Of a DNA stretch of 64,000 nucleotides, positions 1-8,862 are shown piece by piece (position 1 is the stretch's first letter; every line of letters starts with the position of its first letter). Under the pieces are notes generated by a model, which was not told where the DNA came from, searched no databases, and worked only from the letters and a program-made list of their open reading frames with translations. This stretch comes from Haloarcula argentinensis DSM 12282 (lineage in GTDB: Archaea > Halobacteriota > Halobacteria > Halobacteriales > Haloarculaceae). The stretch spans positions 160,469 through 224,468 of the forward strand of contig AOLX01000027.1 in NCBI GenBank assembly GCA_000336895.1, given 5' to 3'. The position numbers and the translations under genes were made by a program.

Positions 1-1
1 T

Positions 2-856
2 GAGACCGGTGCATACGAGTTCACCACGCTCGACGTCTATCCGGGGATGCTCAAGCACAAGGGGGCGAACATTCAGATTCTCGACGTCCCGGGTCTCATC
101 GAGGGCGCTGCCGGCGGCCGCGGCGGCGGCAAGGAAGTGCTGTCCGTCGTCCGGACCGCGGACCTCATCGTCTTCCTCATCTCCGTCTTCGAGATCGACC
201 AGTACGACCGACTCAGCGAAGAGCTGTACAAGAACAAGATCCGACTCGACCAGGACCCGCCGTGGGTCAACGTCCGGAAGAAGGGCAAGGACGGGATCTC
301 GGTCAACACGGCCACCGGCGTCGAACTCGACGACGAGACGGTCAAAGCTGTCCTGCGCGAACACGGCTACGTCAACGCCGACGTGACCATCGGCGAGCAG
401 ATCGACATCGACCAGCTCATCGACGGGGTGATGGACAATCGCGTCTACCTGCCGTCTCTCGTCGCCATCAACAAGGCGGACCTCATCGAACCCGATTACC
501 TTCCGAAGGTCGAAGACGAACTCCGAGAGCGGGACATTGACCCCGACGAAGCGATCTTCATCAGCGCCGAGGAAGAGAAAGGGCTAGATAGCCTCACCGA
601 GCGTATCTGGGAGGAACTCGGCCTGATCCGGATCTACATGGACAAGCCGGGCCGTGGTGTCGACCGCGAGGAACCGCTGATACTCCGCGAAGGCGACACC
701 GTCGACGACGCCTGCGAGAAGCTCGGTGGGAGCTTCGACGAACGGTTCCGGTTCGCTCGTGTGACCGGCCCGAGTGCCAAGCACGACGAACAGCAGGTCG
801 GGCGCGACCACGAGCTTGCGGACGAGGATATTCTGCGGATCGTCGCCAACCGCTAG
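2..856 (+). CDS. drg: DRG-family GTP-binding protein, 5' end missing
   Basis: This is the C-terminal part of a developmentally regulated GTP-binding (DRG/Obg-superfamily) GTPase; the reading frame is open from base 2, so the P-loop and start lie outside the window. The visible part starts just before the G3 motif (DVPG followed by a glycine-rich stretch, GGRGGGKE) and contains the G4 motif NKAD at about bases 470-481. The last 70 or so residues (DKPGRGVDREEPLIL to the end) match a TGS domain, the usual DRG C-terminus. DRG proteins are cytoplasmic ribosome-associated GTPases. The family call is firm; the precise cellular role is not visible here. Confidence 0.92.
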   Translation, partial: ETGAYEFTTLDVYPGMLKHKGANIQILDVPGLIEGAAGGRGGGKEVLSVVRTADLIVFLISVFEIDQYDRLSEELYKNKIRLDQDPPWVNVRKKGKDGISVNTATGVELDDETVKAVLREHGYVNADVTIGEQIDIDQLIDGVMDNRVYLPSLVAINKADLIEPDYLPKVEDELRERDIDPDEAIFISAEEEKGLDSLTERIWEELGLIRIYMDKPGRGVDREEPLILREGDTVDDACEKLGGSFDERFRFARVTGPSAKHDEQQVGRDHELADEDILRIVANR

Positions 857-940
857 GTGTCGCGCGCTAGCTCACGCGCGCGCGATCTCGGAACGCGCTG
901 GAGTAGATGCGTTCATGCGTGTGGAGCCCTGCGACCAGAT

Positions 941-1381
941 ATGGATCGCGGTCCCCGACGCCGTCTTGTTGCCGTCGTCGTTGCTGGCCTCGTCCCCTGG
1001 ACAGTGGTGGTAGTCGGGACGGACCTGACGCTCGTCTTCTCCTTTGGCCTGTTCAACACGAACCCGCCGGAGCTCCTCTCGGTCTACAGCTACTTCGTTC
1101 GGCTTACCGACGCCCTCCCGCAGTTCATCGAGTCGTGGGGTTCGGGTGTCCTGCTGTATGCCTTTGCCCTGGCCAGCGCCGTCGCCGGTGTCGTCTGGCG
1201 TGAGGACGTTCGGCTCACTGCCCTCGCACTCGCGGGTGCAGGTCTGACTCAGTTGCCCGTGTTTCTGGGATTCAACAGACGGCTCAACTACGTGGCTGTC
1301 CCGGTCGGTTCCCTCGTCCTGCTTATCCTGGTTTGGTGGTACTATCTACCGGCCATCCGAGGCGACACATCGACACAGTGA
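941..1381 (+). CDS. Small haloarchaeal four-TM membrane protein
   Basis: A 146-residue hydrophobic protein with four predicted membrane spans (roughly residues 6-26, 66-84, 91-110 and 118-140) and no recognisable catalytic motif. I chose the ATG at 941 because it is followed at once by a basic MDRGPRRR stretch and the first span; the open frame extends upstream to 857 but that part is non-acidic and looks untranslated. It lies 84 bp after the DRG gene in the same orientation. I do not recognise a function. Confidence 0.7.
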   Translation: MDRGPRRRLVAVVVAGLVPWTVVVVGTDLTLVFSFGLFNTNPPELLSVYSYFVRLTDALPQFIESWGSGVLLYAFALASAVAGVVWREDVRLTALALAGAGLTQLPVFLGFNRRLNYVAVPVGSLVLLILVWWYYLPAIRGDTSTQ

Positions 1382-1452
1382 CCACGGTATCGAATCCGGA
1401 CGGAACCGCCTGTGGCGGTAGCCTTTTCGCTCGCTCAGACCACGTACCTCGT

Positions 1453-2205
1453 ATGTGGTCACTCGATCATACGATGATGCGCGTCGAGGATCTGGACGCC
1501 TCGCTGGACTGGTACACGACACACCTCGATTACGAGGAGAAGGGCCGCTGGGAGGCCGACACCTTCACCAACGTCTTCCTCGGTCCGGAGGATGTCCACG
1601 ACGAGGGTGCACTGCTCGAACTGACGTACAACCACGACGGGCGCTCGTATACGATGGGCGACGCGTGGGGGCACATCGCCGTCCGCTGTGACGACGTGTA
1701 CGAGGCTTACGATGAGCTGATGGACGCCGGCGTTGAGGACTACCGCGACCCGGACTCCTGTGGCGGCTCATACGCCTTCGTCACGGACCCCGACGGCCAC
1801 GAGATCGAAATCGTCGAGCGGGACCACGGTGCGAAGTGGTCCCTCGACCACACCATGATCCGTGTCGAAGACGCTGAACAGGCTATCGGCTGGTACACTC
1901 GGAAGCTCGACTACGACCTGTTCCGCCGCGAGGAGTTCGACGACTTCGCGCTGTACTTCCTCAAACCCGAGGACGCCCCCGACGAGGCGATGTCGGTCGA
2001 ACTCACCTACAACTACGACGGTCGGTCCTACGAACTCGGCGATGCGTGGGGACATCTCGCGGTCCAGACTGATGACCTCCACGACGCGTGGGAGACGCTG
2101 ATGGGGCGCCACGCCGAGGACTACCGCGACCCCGAGAGCTGTGACGACCGCTATGCGTTCACCAAAGACCCCGACGGCCGCGAAATCGAAATCGTGACGA
2201 ACTGA
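1453..2205 (+). CDS. Two-domain VOC (glyoxalase-fold) protein
   Basis: A 250-residue protein made of two tandem copies of a vicinal-oxygen-chelate domain. The first begins MWSLDHTMMRVEDL and the second, near residue 126, begins KWSLDHTMIRVEDA; both contain an ELTYN(H/Y)DGRSY segment and a DPDG(H/R)EIEIV end, so the gene arose by internal duplication. The repeated His and Glu residues are those that bind the metal in glyoxalase I-like enzymes. It is probably a lactoylglutathione-lyase-like enzyme, but haloarchaea use thiols other than glutathione and the substrate is not known. The ATG at 1453 starts the first domain directly. Confidence 0.85.
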   Translation: MWSLDHTMMRVEDLDASLDWYTTHLDYEEKGRWEADTFTNVFLGPEDVHDEGALLELTYNHDGRSYTMGDAWGHIAVRCDDVYEAYDELMDAGVEDYRDPDSCGGSYAFVTDPDGHEIEIVERDHGAKWSLDHTMIRVEDAEQAIGWYTRKLDYDLFRREEFDDFALYFLKPEDAPDEAMSVELTYNYDGRSYELGDAWGHLAVQTDDLHDAWETLMGRHAEDYRDPESCDDRYAFTKDPDGREIEIVTN

Positions 2206-2485
2206 CGGCACTGGCCGGTAGTGGCTGCTCTCACACCTTCCCTATTCTCACGCAGTAGCGATCAGAAGATGATCCTTCCACGGAGTCGTTTCTGAGCCAG
2301 CAGTCAGGATCTGTGAAACCCTAGTTTCTCAGTCCAATGAGATCAGCTCGAATGTGTACATCTGACCCGTCAGACGCTCGAATGACGATCCTATTCTAGA
2401 CCTACAAGATGCTTATACCACATCTAATCACCACTGATAGTGTCTCTATGCCTGAATATTCATGACAGCCAGATTTTCTTACCAC
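2206..2485. other. Intergenic region upstream of csg1
   Basis: About 280 bases, AT-richer than the surroundings, with no convincing coding sequence on either strand. It precedes the csg1 promoter and probably holds only regulatory or non-functional DNA. Confidence 0.6.
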
Positions 2486-2522
2486 AAAACATTTACAACA
2501 GACACCTATCGTTTAGACTGTA
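2486..2522 (+). promoter_or_regulatory. csg1 core promoter
   Basis: The box ATTTACA (2491-2497) lies about 28 bases before a conserved ACCCCTACCC (2522-2531). The same box-to-motif spacing (27) is found upstream of csg2, which marks the A at 2522 as the likely transcription start. The start is inferred from spacing, not measured. Confidence 0.6.
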
Positions 2523-2635
2523 CCCCTACCCATGGCGCCAGAAGTGAGTACACCGGTCCGGTCTACACGCGATTGCAGTGATTGCGTTCCGACCACGTGG
2601 AAAACTGCTGGGGTCGCCCGATAGCAACACAAACT
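2522..2635 (+). promoter_or_regulatory. csg1 structured 5' leader with covarying hairpin
   Basis: If transcription starts at 2522 the leader is 114 nt, the same length as that of csg2 (5848-5961), and the two align without gaps. It holds a hairpin at 2567-2587 whose pairs are preserved by compensatory changes in csg2, a short TTCC/GGAA stem (2587-2602), and an identical hairpin TGCT..GGG-TCG-CCC..AGCA (2606-2626). There is no Shine-Dalgarno sequence before the csg1 ATG; the last 10 nt are A-rich and unpaired. Confidence 0.7.
2532..2624 (+). CDS. Putative 30-codon upstream ORF in the csg1 leader
   Basis: An ATG ten bases after the inferred transcription start opens a 30-codon frame (MAPEVSTPVRS... 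ending KTAGVAR) that stops at TAG 2622-2624, 11 nt before the csg1 start codon. The csg2 leader contains a frame of identical length and position with the same first and last residues. Most differences between the two are amino-acid changing and lie in the hairpin, so the peptide sequence itself may not be selected; the frame and stop position may matter for coupling or for RNA structure. It could also be a by-product of the duplicated leader. Confidence 0.35.
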   Translation: MAPEVSTPVRSTRDCSDCVPTTWKTAGVAR

Positions 2636-5374
2636 ATGACAGGAAATTCAGATAAGATTCGTAGCCTGTTCCTGACGGCGCTGATGGTCTTCTCGGTATT
2701 CGCCGGGACCGTCGCGTTCTCCGGTGGCGCAGCCGCCGCCGCGAACGTTAGCGTCGAGCAGGCAGCAGAGTACGATAGCGGCACAGTCGAATTGGCACTC
2801 AATGGATCGACCGGCAGCGCAGTCCCGAGAGGAAACATCGATGTCTACATTGACGGGAACGAGAACCCCAGCAATTACAACGTCTCCTCCGTCGATGGGA
2901 CTGACAACGGAGCGACTGGGCGCCTTGAGTTCAGTCTGGCTCAGGACGTTCAGCCGAACCGGAACCTGACCATCAAGGTTTCCGGCCTCAATGGCGGCGA
3001 TGGGACGGTCATCGCTGAGGATATCGACGTGACATCCGAGACGATCACGACGAGCGGGACGAACGATACGGAATTCAACGCCTTCCGCGGCGAAGTGATT
3101 GCTGTTGTAAACGACACCGCAGACACCGCCTCCACGTCCATCGAGGTTGACGGAGACAGTATCGTTCTGTCTGACTCGTACGCTGACAACAGCCAAGTCT
3201 ACACTGTTGATACGAGTGACCTCGACACTGGTGAAGACTACACCATTACTGTCGCCGACAATGACGAAGCAGTCGTCGGCGTCAGCGACCTCAACTTAGG
3301 GGTGAACATTGACGACGATGTTGGCGACGGTGCCAACATCGACGACACGGACACCCTCGCAGTCAACGTCTCCACGAACCGTGGTGGTGAGCCGGCCAAC
3401 GCGACGCTGTACAACGAAGACGACGACAAGGTTGCCACGCAGATCAAGAACCTGAAAGGCAACGATAACGTCGTGTTCAACTTCGGTAACCAGAGCGAAG
3501 ACGACAGTCCGTACTACGTCACAGTGACGGACAACCAGACCGGCGTCTCCGCAGATTCCGACCAGATCAACGTCTCTGATTCCGGTGAGGGTGACGCGAG
3601 CTTCGAAGACTCCGTGCAGGACGAGGTCGGTGACGTCGCCAACATCACCGTCCAGATGTCCAACACTGAGGACGCCGTCATCAACGTCGGCGATCAGAAC
3701 GACGACAACTACGTCATTCAGGGTCAACTTGAGGACGAAAACGGTGACGGCGAAGTCATTGTCCAGTTCAACAGCTACACTGCTGGGACCAACAACAACA
3801 ACACGGTCCTCAGCGTCCCCGGTGACGACGACCTTGATGTGATCGAAGAGAAGGGAAGCTACACTGATAGCAGAGCCAACTTGGAGGAGGACGTACTCGA
3901 ACCTCAGTCCTACTCGATCAACGTGACTGCTGGGACATCCCCAGATGTCACCAGCCCTGATTCGGTTTCAACGCTCCGACTCAACGAGAATTCCGTCGAG
4001 AATATGCGGTCCTGGGTTGCACCGAGTGACGCAGATATCGATGACGAGGATATCGATATCTATGACCGCATCGGTGAGAACCTCACGCAGTCCGACGATG
4101 TCGCAGCGGAAGACGTCGTCGTCCACCAGATTGAGGCATCCGGTATCGAGGGTGTCCTCGAATACGAAGAGGAAGACAACGGGTCTTCCGACGTGACCGA
4201 CGCGTTCGTCGCAGCTGCTGACACCACGCCGGATCGCATCAACGACGACAGGACCGCATCCGGCCTCCGACTCTACGTCAACCGGACCGACGTCGGTGCG
4301 AACGCGGACGAAGACCCCCTCAACTTCACGAACAGCAGTAGTGGAGTGACCGTCGTTGACGATCCGGACAACAACACCTACTTCGTCGCTCTCGACACCA
4401 GTGACGCCGAGTTCGAATCCGGTGACACGATCACCGACGAAGAGGACACGGAAATCAACGCCACCCTCTCCGTCCAAGAAGGACCACTGAGCGATGATAG
4501 TACGTCCGAAAGCGCACTCTACACGACGTCCGAACGCAGCGCGGAGCTGAACCTTGACGACGACGGCTTTGTCACCGTTGGAGCCGCGGCCGGACAGACT
4601 GTGAGCGGCGATACGAACGTCGCTCCTGGCTCCGAGTTCGAAGTCAAAATGGAGTCCGAGAGTGAAGTGAGCCCGTTCGTCGAACGACCGGAAGCAACTG
4701 TCGGTCAGGACGGCACGTACGTCGCTACACAAGACTTCAGCGACTACGCCGTTGGAACGAACTTCACCGTCGAGACACTAGATGTCGACGGTGACGAGGA
4801 CTTCAGCGACGAGGAAGACGGCCGCATCGTCGAAGCCGACACGGCCACTGTGAGCATCAGTGATCAGGAATCCGACGGCAGCGAAGTCGTCGTTGACAGC
4901 GCCCAGCTGTCCAGCGGTGGGTTCATCGCTATCCACGAGGATAGCGCATCCGGCGATGTCATCGGGAACTCCGAGTACCTCGAACCGGGTACCTACGATG
5001 ATCTCACGGTGACGCTCGACGAGCCGATGGACGAGAACTTCACCGCGGTCGCGATGCCGCATCAGGACACCAACGACAACGAAGCGTACGACTTCCCCGG
5101 CGATGACGGTCCGTACACCCAGAACGGCTCCGCCGTGACGGACAGTGCGAACGTGACTGTCACTGCCGAGGACCCGACGGACACGGAAACGGAAACGGAA
5201 ACGGAAACGGAAACCGAGACCGAAACCGAGGATCAGACTGAGGAGATCACCACCATGGACTCCGGAACTGATGAAGTCGAGACCACGGAACAGACCGGTC
5301 CCGGCTTCACGGCAGCCCTCGCGCTCATCGCGCTCGTCGCTGCTGCACTCCTCGCCGTCCGACGCGACAACTAA
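2636..5374 (+). CDS. csg1: S-layer cell surface glycoprotein 1
   Basis: A 912-residue exported surface protein that should form the S-layer lattice. Residues 1-36 are a haloarchaeal surface-glycoprotein signal peptide (KIRSLFLTALMVFSVFAGT then an Ala-rich cleavage region). The body is very rich in Asp, Glu, Thr and Ser with many N-X-S/T glycosylation sequons. The C-terminus has a Thr-Glu repeat (alternating ET from about residue 850, encoded near 5185-5230), then the PGF-CTERM signal: TGPGF, a hydrophobic span and RRDN. This signal is cut by archaeosortase A, whose gene lies 6 kb away. It is paralogous to csg2. I chose the ATG at 2636, where the signal peptide begins, over the upstream in-frame codon at 2582. 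Confidence 0.95.
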   Translation: MTGNSDKIRSLFLTALMVFSVFAGTVAFSGGAAAAANVSVEQAAEYDSGTVELALNGSTGSAVPRGNIDVYIDGNENPSNYNVSSVDGTDNGATGRLEFSLAQDVQPNRNLTIKVSGLNGGDGTVIAEDIDVTSETITTSGTNDTEFNAFRGEVIAVVNDTADTASTSIEVDGDSIVLSDSYADNSQVYTVDTSDLDTGEDYTITVADNDEAVVGVSDLNLGVNIDDDVGDGANIDDTDTLAVNVSTNRGGEPANATLYNEDDDKVATQIKNLKGNDNVVFNFGNQSEDDSPYYVTVTDNQTGVSADSDQINVSDSGEGDASFEDSVQDEVGDVANITVQMSNTEDAVINVGDQNDDNYVIQGQLEDENGDGEVIVQFNSYTAGTNNNNTVLSVPGDDDLDVIEEKGSYTDSRANLEEDVLEPQSYSINVTAGTSPDVTSPDSVSTLRLNENSVENMRSWVAPSDADIDDEDIDIYDRIGENLTQSDDVAAEDVVVHQIEASGIEGVLEYEEEDNGSSDVTDAFVAAADTTPDRINDDRTASGLRLYVNRTDVGANADEDPLNFTNSSSGVTVVDDPDNNTYFVALDTSDAEFESGDTITDEEDTEINATLSVQEGPLSDDSTSESALYTTSERSAELNLDDDGFVTVGAAAGQTVSGDTNVAPGSEFEVKMESESEVSPFVERPEATVGQDGTYVATQDFSDYAVGTNFTVETLDVDGDEDFSDEEDGRIVEADTATVSISDQESDGSEVVVDSAQLSSGGFIAIHEDSASGDVIGNSEYLEPGTYDDLTVTLDEPMDENFTAVAMPHQDTNDNEAYDFPGDDGPYTQNGSAVTDSANVTVTAEDPTDTETETETETETETETEDQTEEITTMDSGTDEVETTEQTGPGFTAALALIALVAAALLAVRRDN

Positions 5375-5421
5375 CTGGAATCGCTCCAGTCCCTGAACAC
5401 CGTTCTTTCTTTCGCGCGCGT
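5375..5421 (+). terminator. csg1 3' hairpin and T-rich tract
   Basis: Immediately after the stop codon CTGGA-ATCGC-TCCAG can form a 5-bp stem (5375-5389), followed by a T-rich stretch GTTCTTTCTTTCG. The same sequence follows csg2 (8716-8760). Confidence 0.6.
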
Positions 5422-5815
5422 ACCCGAGGAGTGCAAACAGACTGCAGACCAACTCAAATAGACTGCAGAGTGACTCGAGGACTCGTTGTTTAGATATTAT
5501 TCCGTCCACTTCTGAACGGCTAACTGCCCATCGTCAGTCGTGACTGGATCACAGGCGAACGCTGGCACAGCACGGCAGTGATCCGGTACCTGCCCGACAC
5601 CCCCTCGATGTCCGCCGCTGTGAAGGCGGCTTGGCAATCATTTGGGACCCATCCGTAGTCGAGTGATGGAACAAACTCGGATGGAATCGGAGGCGTGTTT
5701 CTCAGATCCGATCTCAAGAAGAGTCAACTAAATGTCCAGAACAAGTGTACATACCACTTCAAAATAATTATTACCCGACACGAATATGTAATTTGGATGT
5801 AACCTTTATCCATAA
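5422..5815. other. csg1-csg2 intergenic spacer
   Basis: About 400 bases. The only sizeable open frame (5520-5717, minus) resembles no family I know. The last 70 bases become AT-rich as the csg2 promoter is approached. I see nothing else in it. Confidence 0.5.
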
Positions 5816-5848
5816 AGCATTTACCACACTTCCGGCAATATATCGACA
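5816..5848 (+). promoter_or_regulatory. csg2 core promoter
   Basis: The box ATTTAC (5819-5824) within AAAGCATTTACCAC lies 27 bases before the conserved ACCCCTACCC (5848-5857), matching the csg1 promoter. Confidence 0.6.
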
Positions 5849-5961
5849 CCCCTACCCATGACGCCAGAAGTGAGTACGCCGGTCCGGTCTATGCGTGGTC
5901 GCGGTGACCACGTTCCGACCACGCGGAAAACTGCTGGGGTCGCCCGATAGCAAACACAAAC
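5848..5961 (+). promoter_or_regulatory. csg2 structured 5' leader with covarying hairpin
   Basis: A 114-nt leader homologous to that of csg1. The hairpin at 5894-5912 (CGTGGTC-GCGGT-GACCACG) keeps all seven pairs of the csg1 version while differing in sequence: two positions show double compensatory changes and two more switch between G-C and G-U. The final hairpin (5932-5952) is identical to that of csg1, and no Shine-Dalgarno sequence precedes the ATG. Confidence 0.7.
5858..5950 (+). CDS. Putative 30-codon upstream ORF in the csg2 leader
   Basis: This starts 10 bases after the inferred transcription start and stops at TAG 5948-5950, 11 nt before the csg2 ATG, the same geometry as in csg1. 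The N-terminal PEVSTPVRS and the C-terminal KTAGVAR are shared with the csg1 frame, while the centre differs. The stop codon sits in the 3' arm of the last leader hairpin, so terminating ribosomes would open that hairpin just before the csg2 start. Whether it is translated is unknown. Confidence 0.35.
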   Translation: MTPEVSTPVRSMRGRGDHVPTTRKTAGVAR

Positions 5962-8715
5962 ATGACAGATACAAGCGAAAAAATCCGCAGTCTGTTCCTG
6001 ACGGCGCTGATGGTCTTCTCGGTATTCGCCGGGACCATCGCGTTCTCCGGTGGCGCAGCCGCCGCCGGTGCGAACGTTAGCGTCGAGCAGGCAGCAGAGT
6101 ACGATAGCGGCACAGTCGAATTGGCACTCAATGGATCAACCGGCGATGCAGTCGATTCCGGAAACATCACAGTATTCATTGACGGGAACGAGAACCCGAG
6201 CAACTACGGCGTCGACAGCGTCGTTGCCGACGGGACGAATGAGCGTCTTGAATTCACTCTGGATCAAGACGTTCAGCCGAACCGGAACCTGACCGTCAAG
6301 GTTACGAACCTCAATGGCGGCGCAGTCGTCGCTGAGGACATCGACGTGACGTCCAATACGATCACGACGACCAAGACGAACGACACGGAGATCAATGCCT
6401 TCCGTGGTGAAGTGATCGCCGTTAAAAACGATACCGCGAACACCTCGGACAACTCCCCGTCCATTGAGGTTGACGGAGACAGTATCGTTCTGTCTGACTC
6501 GTACGCTGACAACAGTCAAGTCTACACTGTTGATACGAGTGACCTCGACACTGGCGAAGACTACACGATCAGTGTCGCCAATAATGACGAGGCAGTTGTC
6601 TCGATTAGCGACCTCAGCCTACAGGTGAACATTGACGATGATGTTGGTGACGGTGCCAACATCGACGACACGGACACCCTCGCGGTCAACGTCTCCACGA
6701 ACCGTGGTGGCGAGCCGGCCAACGCGACGCTGTTCGACGAAGACGACGACAAGGTCGAAACAATCGTCAAAAATCTTCAGGGTAACGACAACGCCGTGTT
6801 CGACTTCGGCAACCAGAGCGCCGACGACAGTCCGTACTACGTTGAAGTGACGGACAATCAGACCGGCGTCTCCGCCGAATCCGACCAGATTAACGTCTCC
6901 GAGTCCGACGACGGTGACGCGAGCTTCGAAACCTCGACCGTTCAGGACGAACTCGGTGACGTCGCCAACATCACGGTCCAGATGTCCAACACCGAGGACG
7001 CCGTGATTAACGTTGGCAGTCAGGAGGACGACAACTACTACATCCAGGGTCAGCTTACGGACGAAGACGGTGACGGCGAAGTTACTGTCCAGTTCAACAG
7101 CTACACCGCTGGGACCGACAACAACAACACGGTTCTCAGCGTCCCCGGTGACGACGACCTCGATGATGTCGATGAGGGTGGCAGCTTCACTGATAGCAGA
7201 GCAAACCTCGGTGAGGACGGACTCGAACCTCAGTCCTACTCGATCAACGTGTCCGCTGGGACGTCCCCGGACGTCACCAGCCCTGATACGGTTGGAACGC
7301 TCCGACTCAACGAGAACTCCGTTGAGAACATCAACACGTGGGCCGCTCCGAGTGACGCAGAAATCGACGACGACGATGTCGATATCTACGACCGCATCGG
7401 CGTGAACCTCACGCAGTCGGATGACCTCGCAGCTGAGGACGTCGTTGTCCACGAGATTCAGGCATCCGGTATCGAAGGTGCTCTTGAGTACGAACAGGAA
7501 GACGGCAGCGCGTCTGACGCAACCGAAGCGTTCGTCGCTGCGACCGACACCACGCCAGACCGTATCAACAGCAGTGATACGACGACGTCCGGCCTCCGAC
7601 TCTACGTCAACCGGACCGACGTTGGCGCCAACGCTGACGCAGACCCGATCAACTTCACGAACAGCAGCGACGCGGTGACCGTCGTTGACGACCCGGACAA
7701 CAACTCCTACTTCGTCGCTGTGGACACGAGCGATGTCACGTTCGAGTCTGGTGACACGATCGTCGACGAAGAGGACACGCGCCTCAACGCTACCTTCTCC
7801 GTTCGAGACGGTCCGCTGACCGACGACCGGAACAGCGATAGCGCGATCTACACCACGTCCGAACGTGACGCCACGCTGAACCTTGACGACAGCGGTGTTG
7901 TCACGGTTTCAGCCGCCGCTGGTCAGGAAGTCTCCGGCACGACTAACGTCGCACCCGGCACCGAACTCGAAGTCGAGATGGAGTCCGAGAGTGAGGCGAA
8001 CCCATTCGTCCTCCGCCCGGAAGTTGAGGTCGCCACTGACGGTACGTACACCGCCATGGCTGACTTCAGCGACTACTCCGCTGGAACGAACTTCACCGTC
8101 CAGACGATCGACGTCGACGATATCAGTGACCAGGAAGCCTTCAGCGATGAGGAAGACGGCCGCATCGTCGAAGCTGGTACGGCCACTGTGAGCATCAGCG
8201 AACAGGAATCCACCGGTAGCGAAGTCGTCGTCGACAGCGCACAGCTGTCCGACGGTGGCTTCATCGCTATCCACGCCGGTAACGCATCCGGCGACGTCGT
8301 CGGCAACTCCAAGTACCTCGGGGCAGGCAGCCACGAGGACGTCACGATCACGCTCGACGAGCCGATGGACGAGGACTTCACCGCAGTCGCGATGCCGCAC
8401 CGCGACACCAACGGTAACGAAGCGTACGACTTCCCGGACGCTGACGGTCCGTACACCTCGAACGACACGGCTGTCACGGACAGTGCGAACGTGACCATCG
8501 TCGAGGAGCAGACCGAAGCACCGGACACGGAAACCGAAACCGAAGCGCCGGACACGGAAACCGAAACCGAGGAGCAGACTGAGGAGACCACCACCATGGA
8601 CTCCGGAACTGACGAAGTCGAGACCACGGAACAGACCGGTCCCGGCTTCACGGCAGCCCTCGCGCTCATCGCGCTCGTCGCTGCTGCACTCCTCGCTGTC
8701 CGACGCGACAACTAA
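5962..8715 (+). CDS. csg2: S-layer cell surface glycoprotein 2
   Basis: A 917-residue paralogue of csg1 with the same domain order: signal peptide (residues 1-36), a long Asp/Thr-rich ectodomain with many N-glycosylation sequons, a Thr/Glu/Pro-rich stalk with a repeated APDTETETE unit (8515-8575), and a PGF-CTERM tripartite tail (TGPGF, hydrophobic span, RRDN) recognised by archaeosortase A. The body differs from csg1 by many substitutions, whereas the signal peptide and the last 130 or so bases plus terminator are almost identical in DNA, including third codon positions. The two proteins may form the lattice together or be expressed under different conditions. Confidence 0.95.
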   Translation: MTDTSEKIRSLFLTALMVFSVFAGTIAFSGGAAAAGANVSVEQAAEYDSGTVELALNGSTGDAVDSGNITVFIDGNENPSNYGVDSVVADGTNERLEFTLDQDVQPNRNLTVKVTNLNGGAVVAEDIDVTSNTITTTKTNDTEINAFRGEVIAVKNDTANTSDNSPSIEVDGDSIVLSDSYADNSQVYTVDTSDLDTGEDYTISVANNDEAVVSISDLSLQVNIDDDVGDGANIDDTDTLAVNVSTNRGGEPANATLFDEDDDKVETIVKNLQGNDNAVFDFGNQSADDSPYYVEVTDNQTGVSAESDQINVSESDDGDASFETSTVQDELGDVANITVQMSNTEDAVINVGSQEDDNYYIQGQLTDEDGDGEVTVQFNSYTAGTDNNNTVLSVPGDDDLDDVDEGGSFTDSRANLGEDGLEPQSYSINVSAGTSPDVTSPDTVGTLRLNENSVENINTWAAPSDAEIDDDDVDIYDRIGVNLTQSDDLAAEDVVVHEIQASGIEGALEYEQEDGSASDATEAFVAATDTTPDRINSSDTTTSGLRLYVNRTDVGANADADPINFTNSSDAVTVVDDPDNNSYFVAVDTSDVTFESGDTIVDEEDTRLNATFSVRDGPLTDDRNSDSAIYTTSERDATLNLDDSGVVTVSAAAGQEVSGTTNVAPGTELEVEMESESEANPFVLRPEVEVATDGTYTAMADFSDYSAGTNFTVQTIDVDDISDQEAFSDEEDGRIVEAGTATVSISEQESTGSEVVVDSAQLSDGGFIAIHAGNASGDVVGNSKYLGAGSHEDVTITLDEPMDEDFTAVAMPHRDTNGNEAYDFPDADGPYTSNDTAVTDSANVTIVEEQTEAPDTETETEAPDTETETEEQTEETTTMDSGTDEVETTEQTGPGFTAALALIALVAAALLAVRRDN

Positions 8716-8760
8716 CTGGAATCGCTCCAGTCCCTGAACACCGTTCTTTCTTTCGCGCGC
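8716..8760 (+). terminator. csg2 3' hairpin and T-rich tract
   Basis: The copy of the csg1 terminator: a CTGGA/TCCAG stem (8716-8730) followed by GTTCTTTCTTTCG. Confidence 0.6.
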
Positions 8761-8827
8761 TACGTGGGTAGCGGCGGCACTGCCGATAGGTCGGTCTGAC
8801 GACGACACCGCACAGTAGCGCAACGAC

Positions 8828-8840
8828 AAAACATATAGGC
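8828..8840 (+). promoter_or_regulatory. artA TATA box
   Basis: ACATATA (8831-8837) lies 26-32 bases before the artA ATG, the spacing expected of a leaderless haloarchaeal transcript. Confidence 0.55.
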
Positions 8841-8862
8841 CGGTTTGGCTAACGTACGAGCA

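Noticed and set aside
5185..5235. Short tandem repeat in csg1 as a CRISPR or mobile repeat
   Set aside because: It is a coding Thr-Glu repeat in the surface stalk, with 6-base units and no spacers.
5520..5717. Minus-strand open frame between csg1 and csg2
   Set aside because: No family similarity, no promoter or ribosome binding site, and not acidic.
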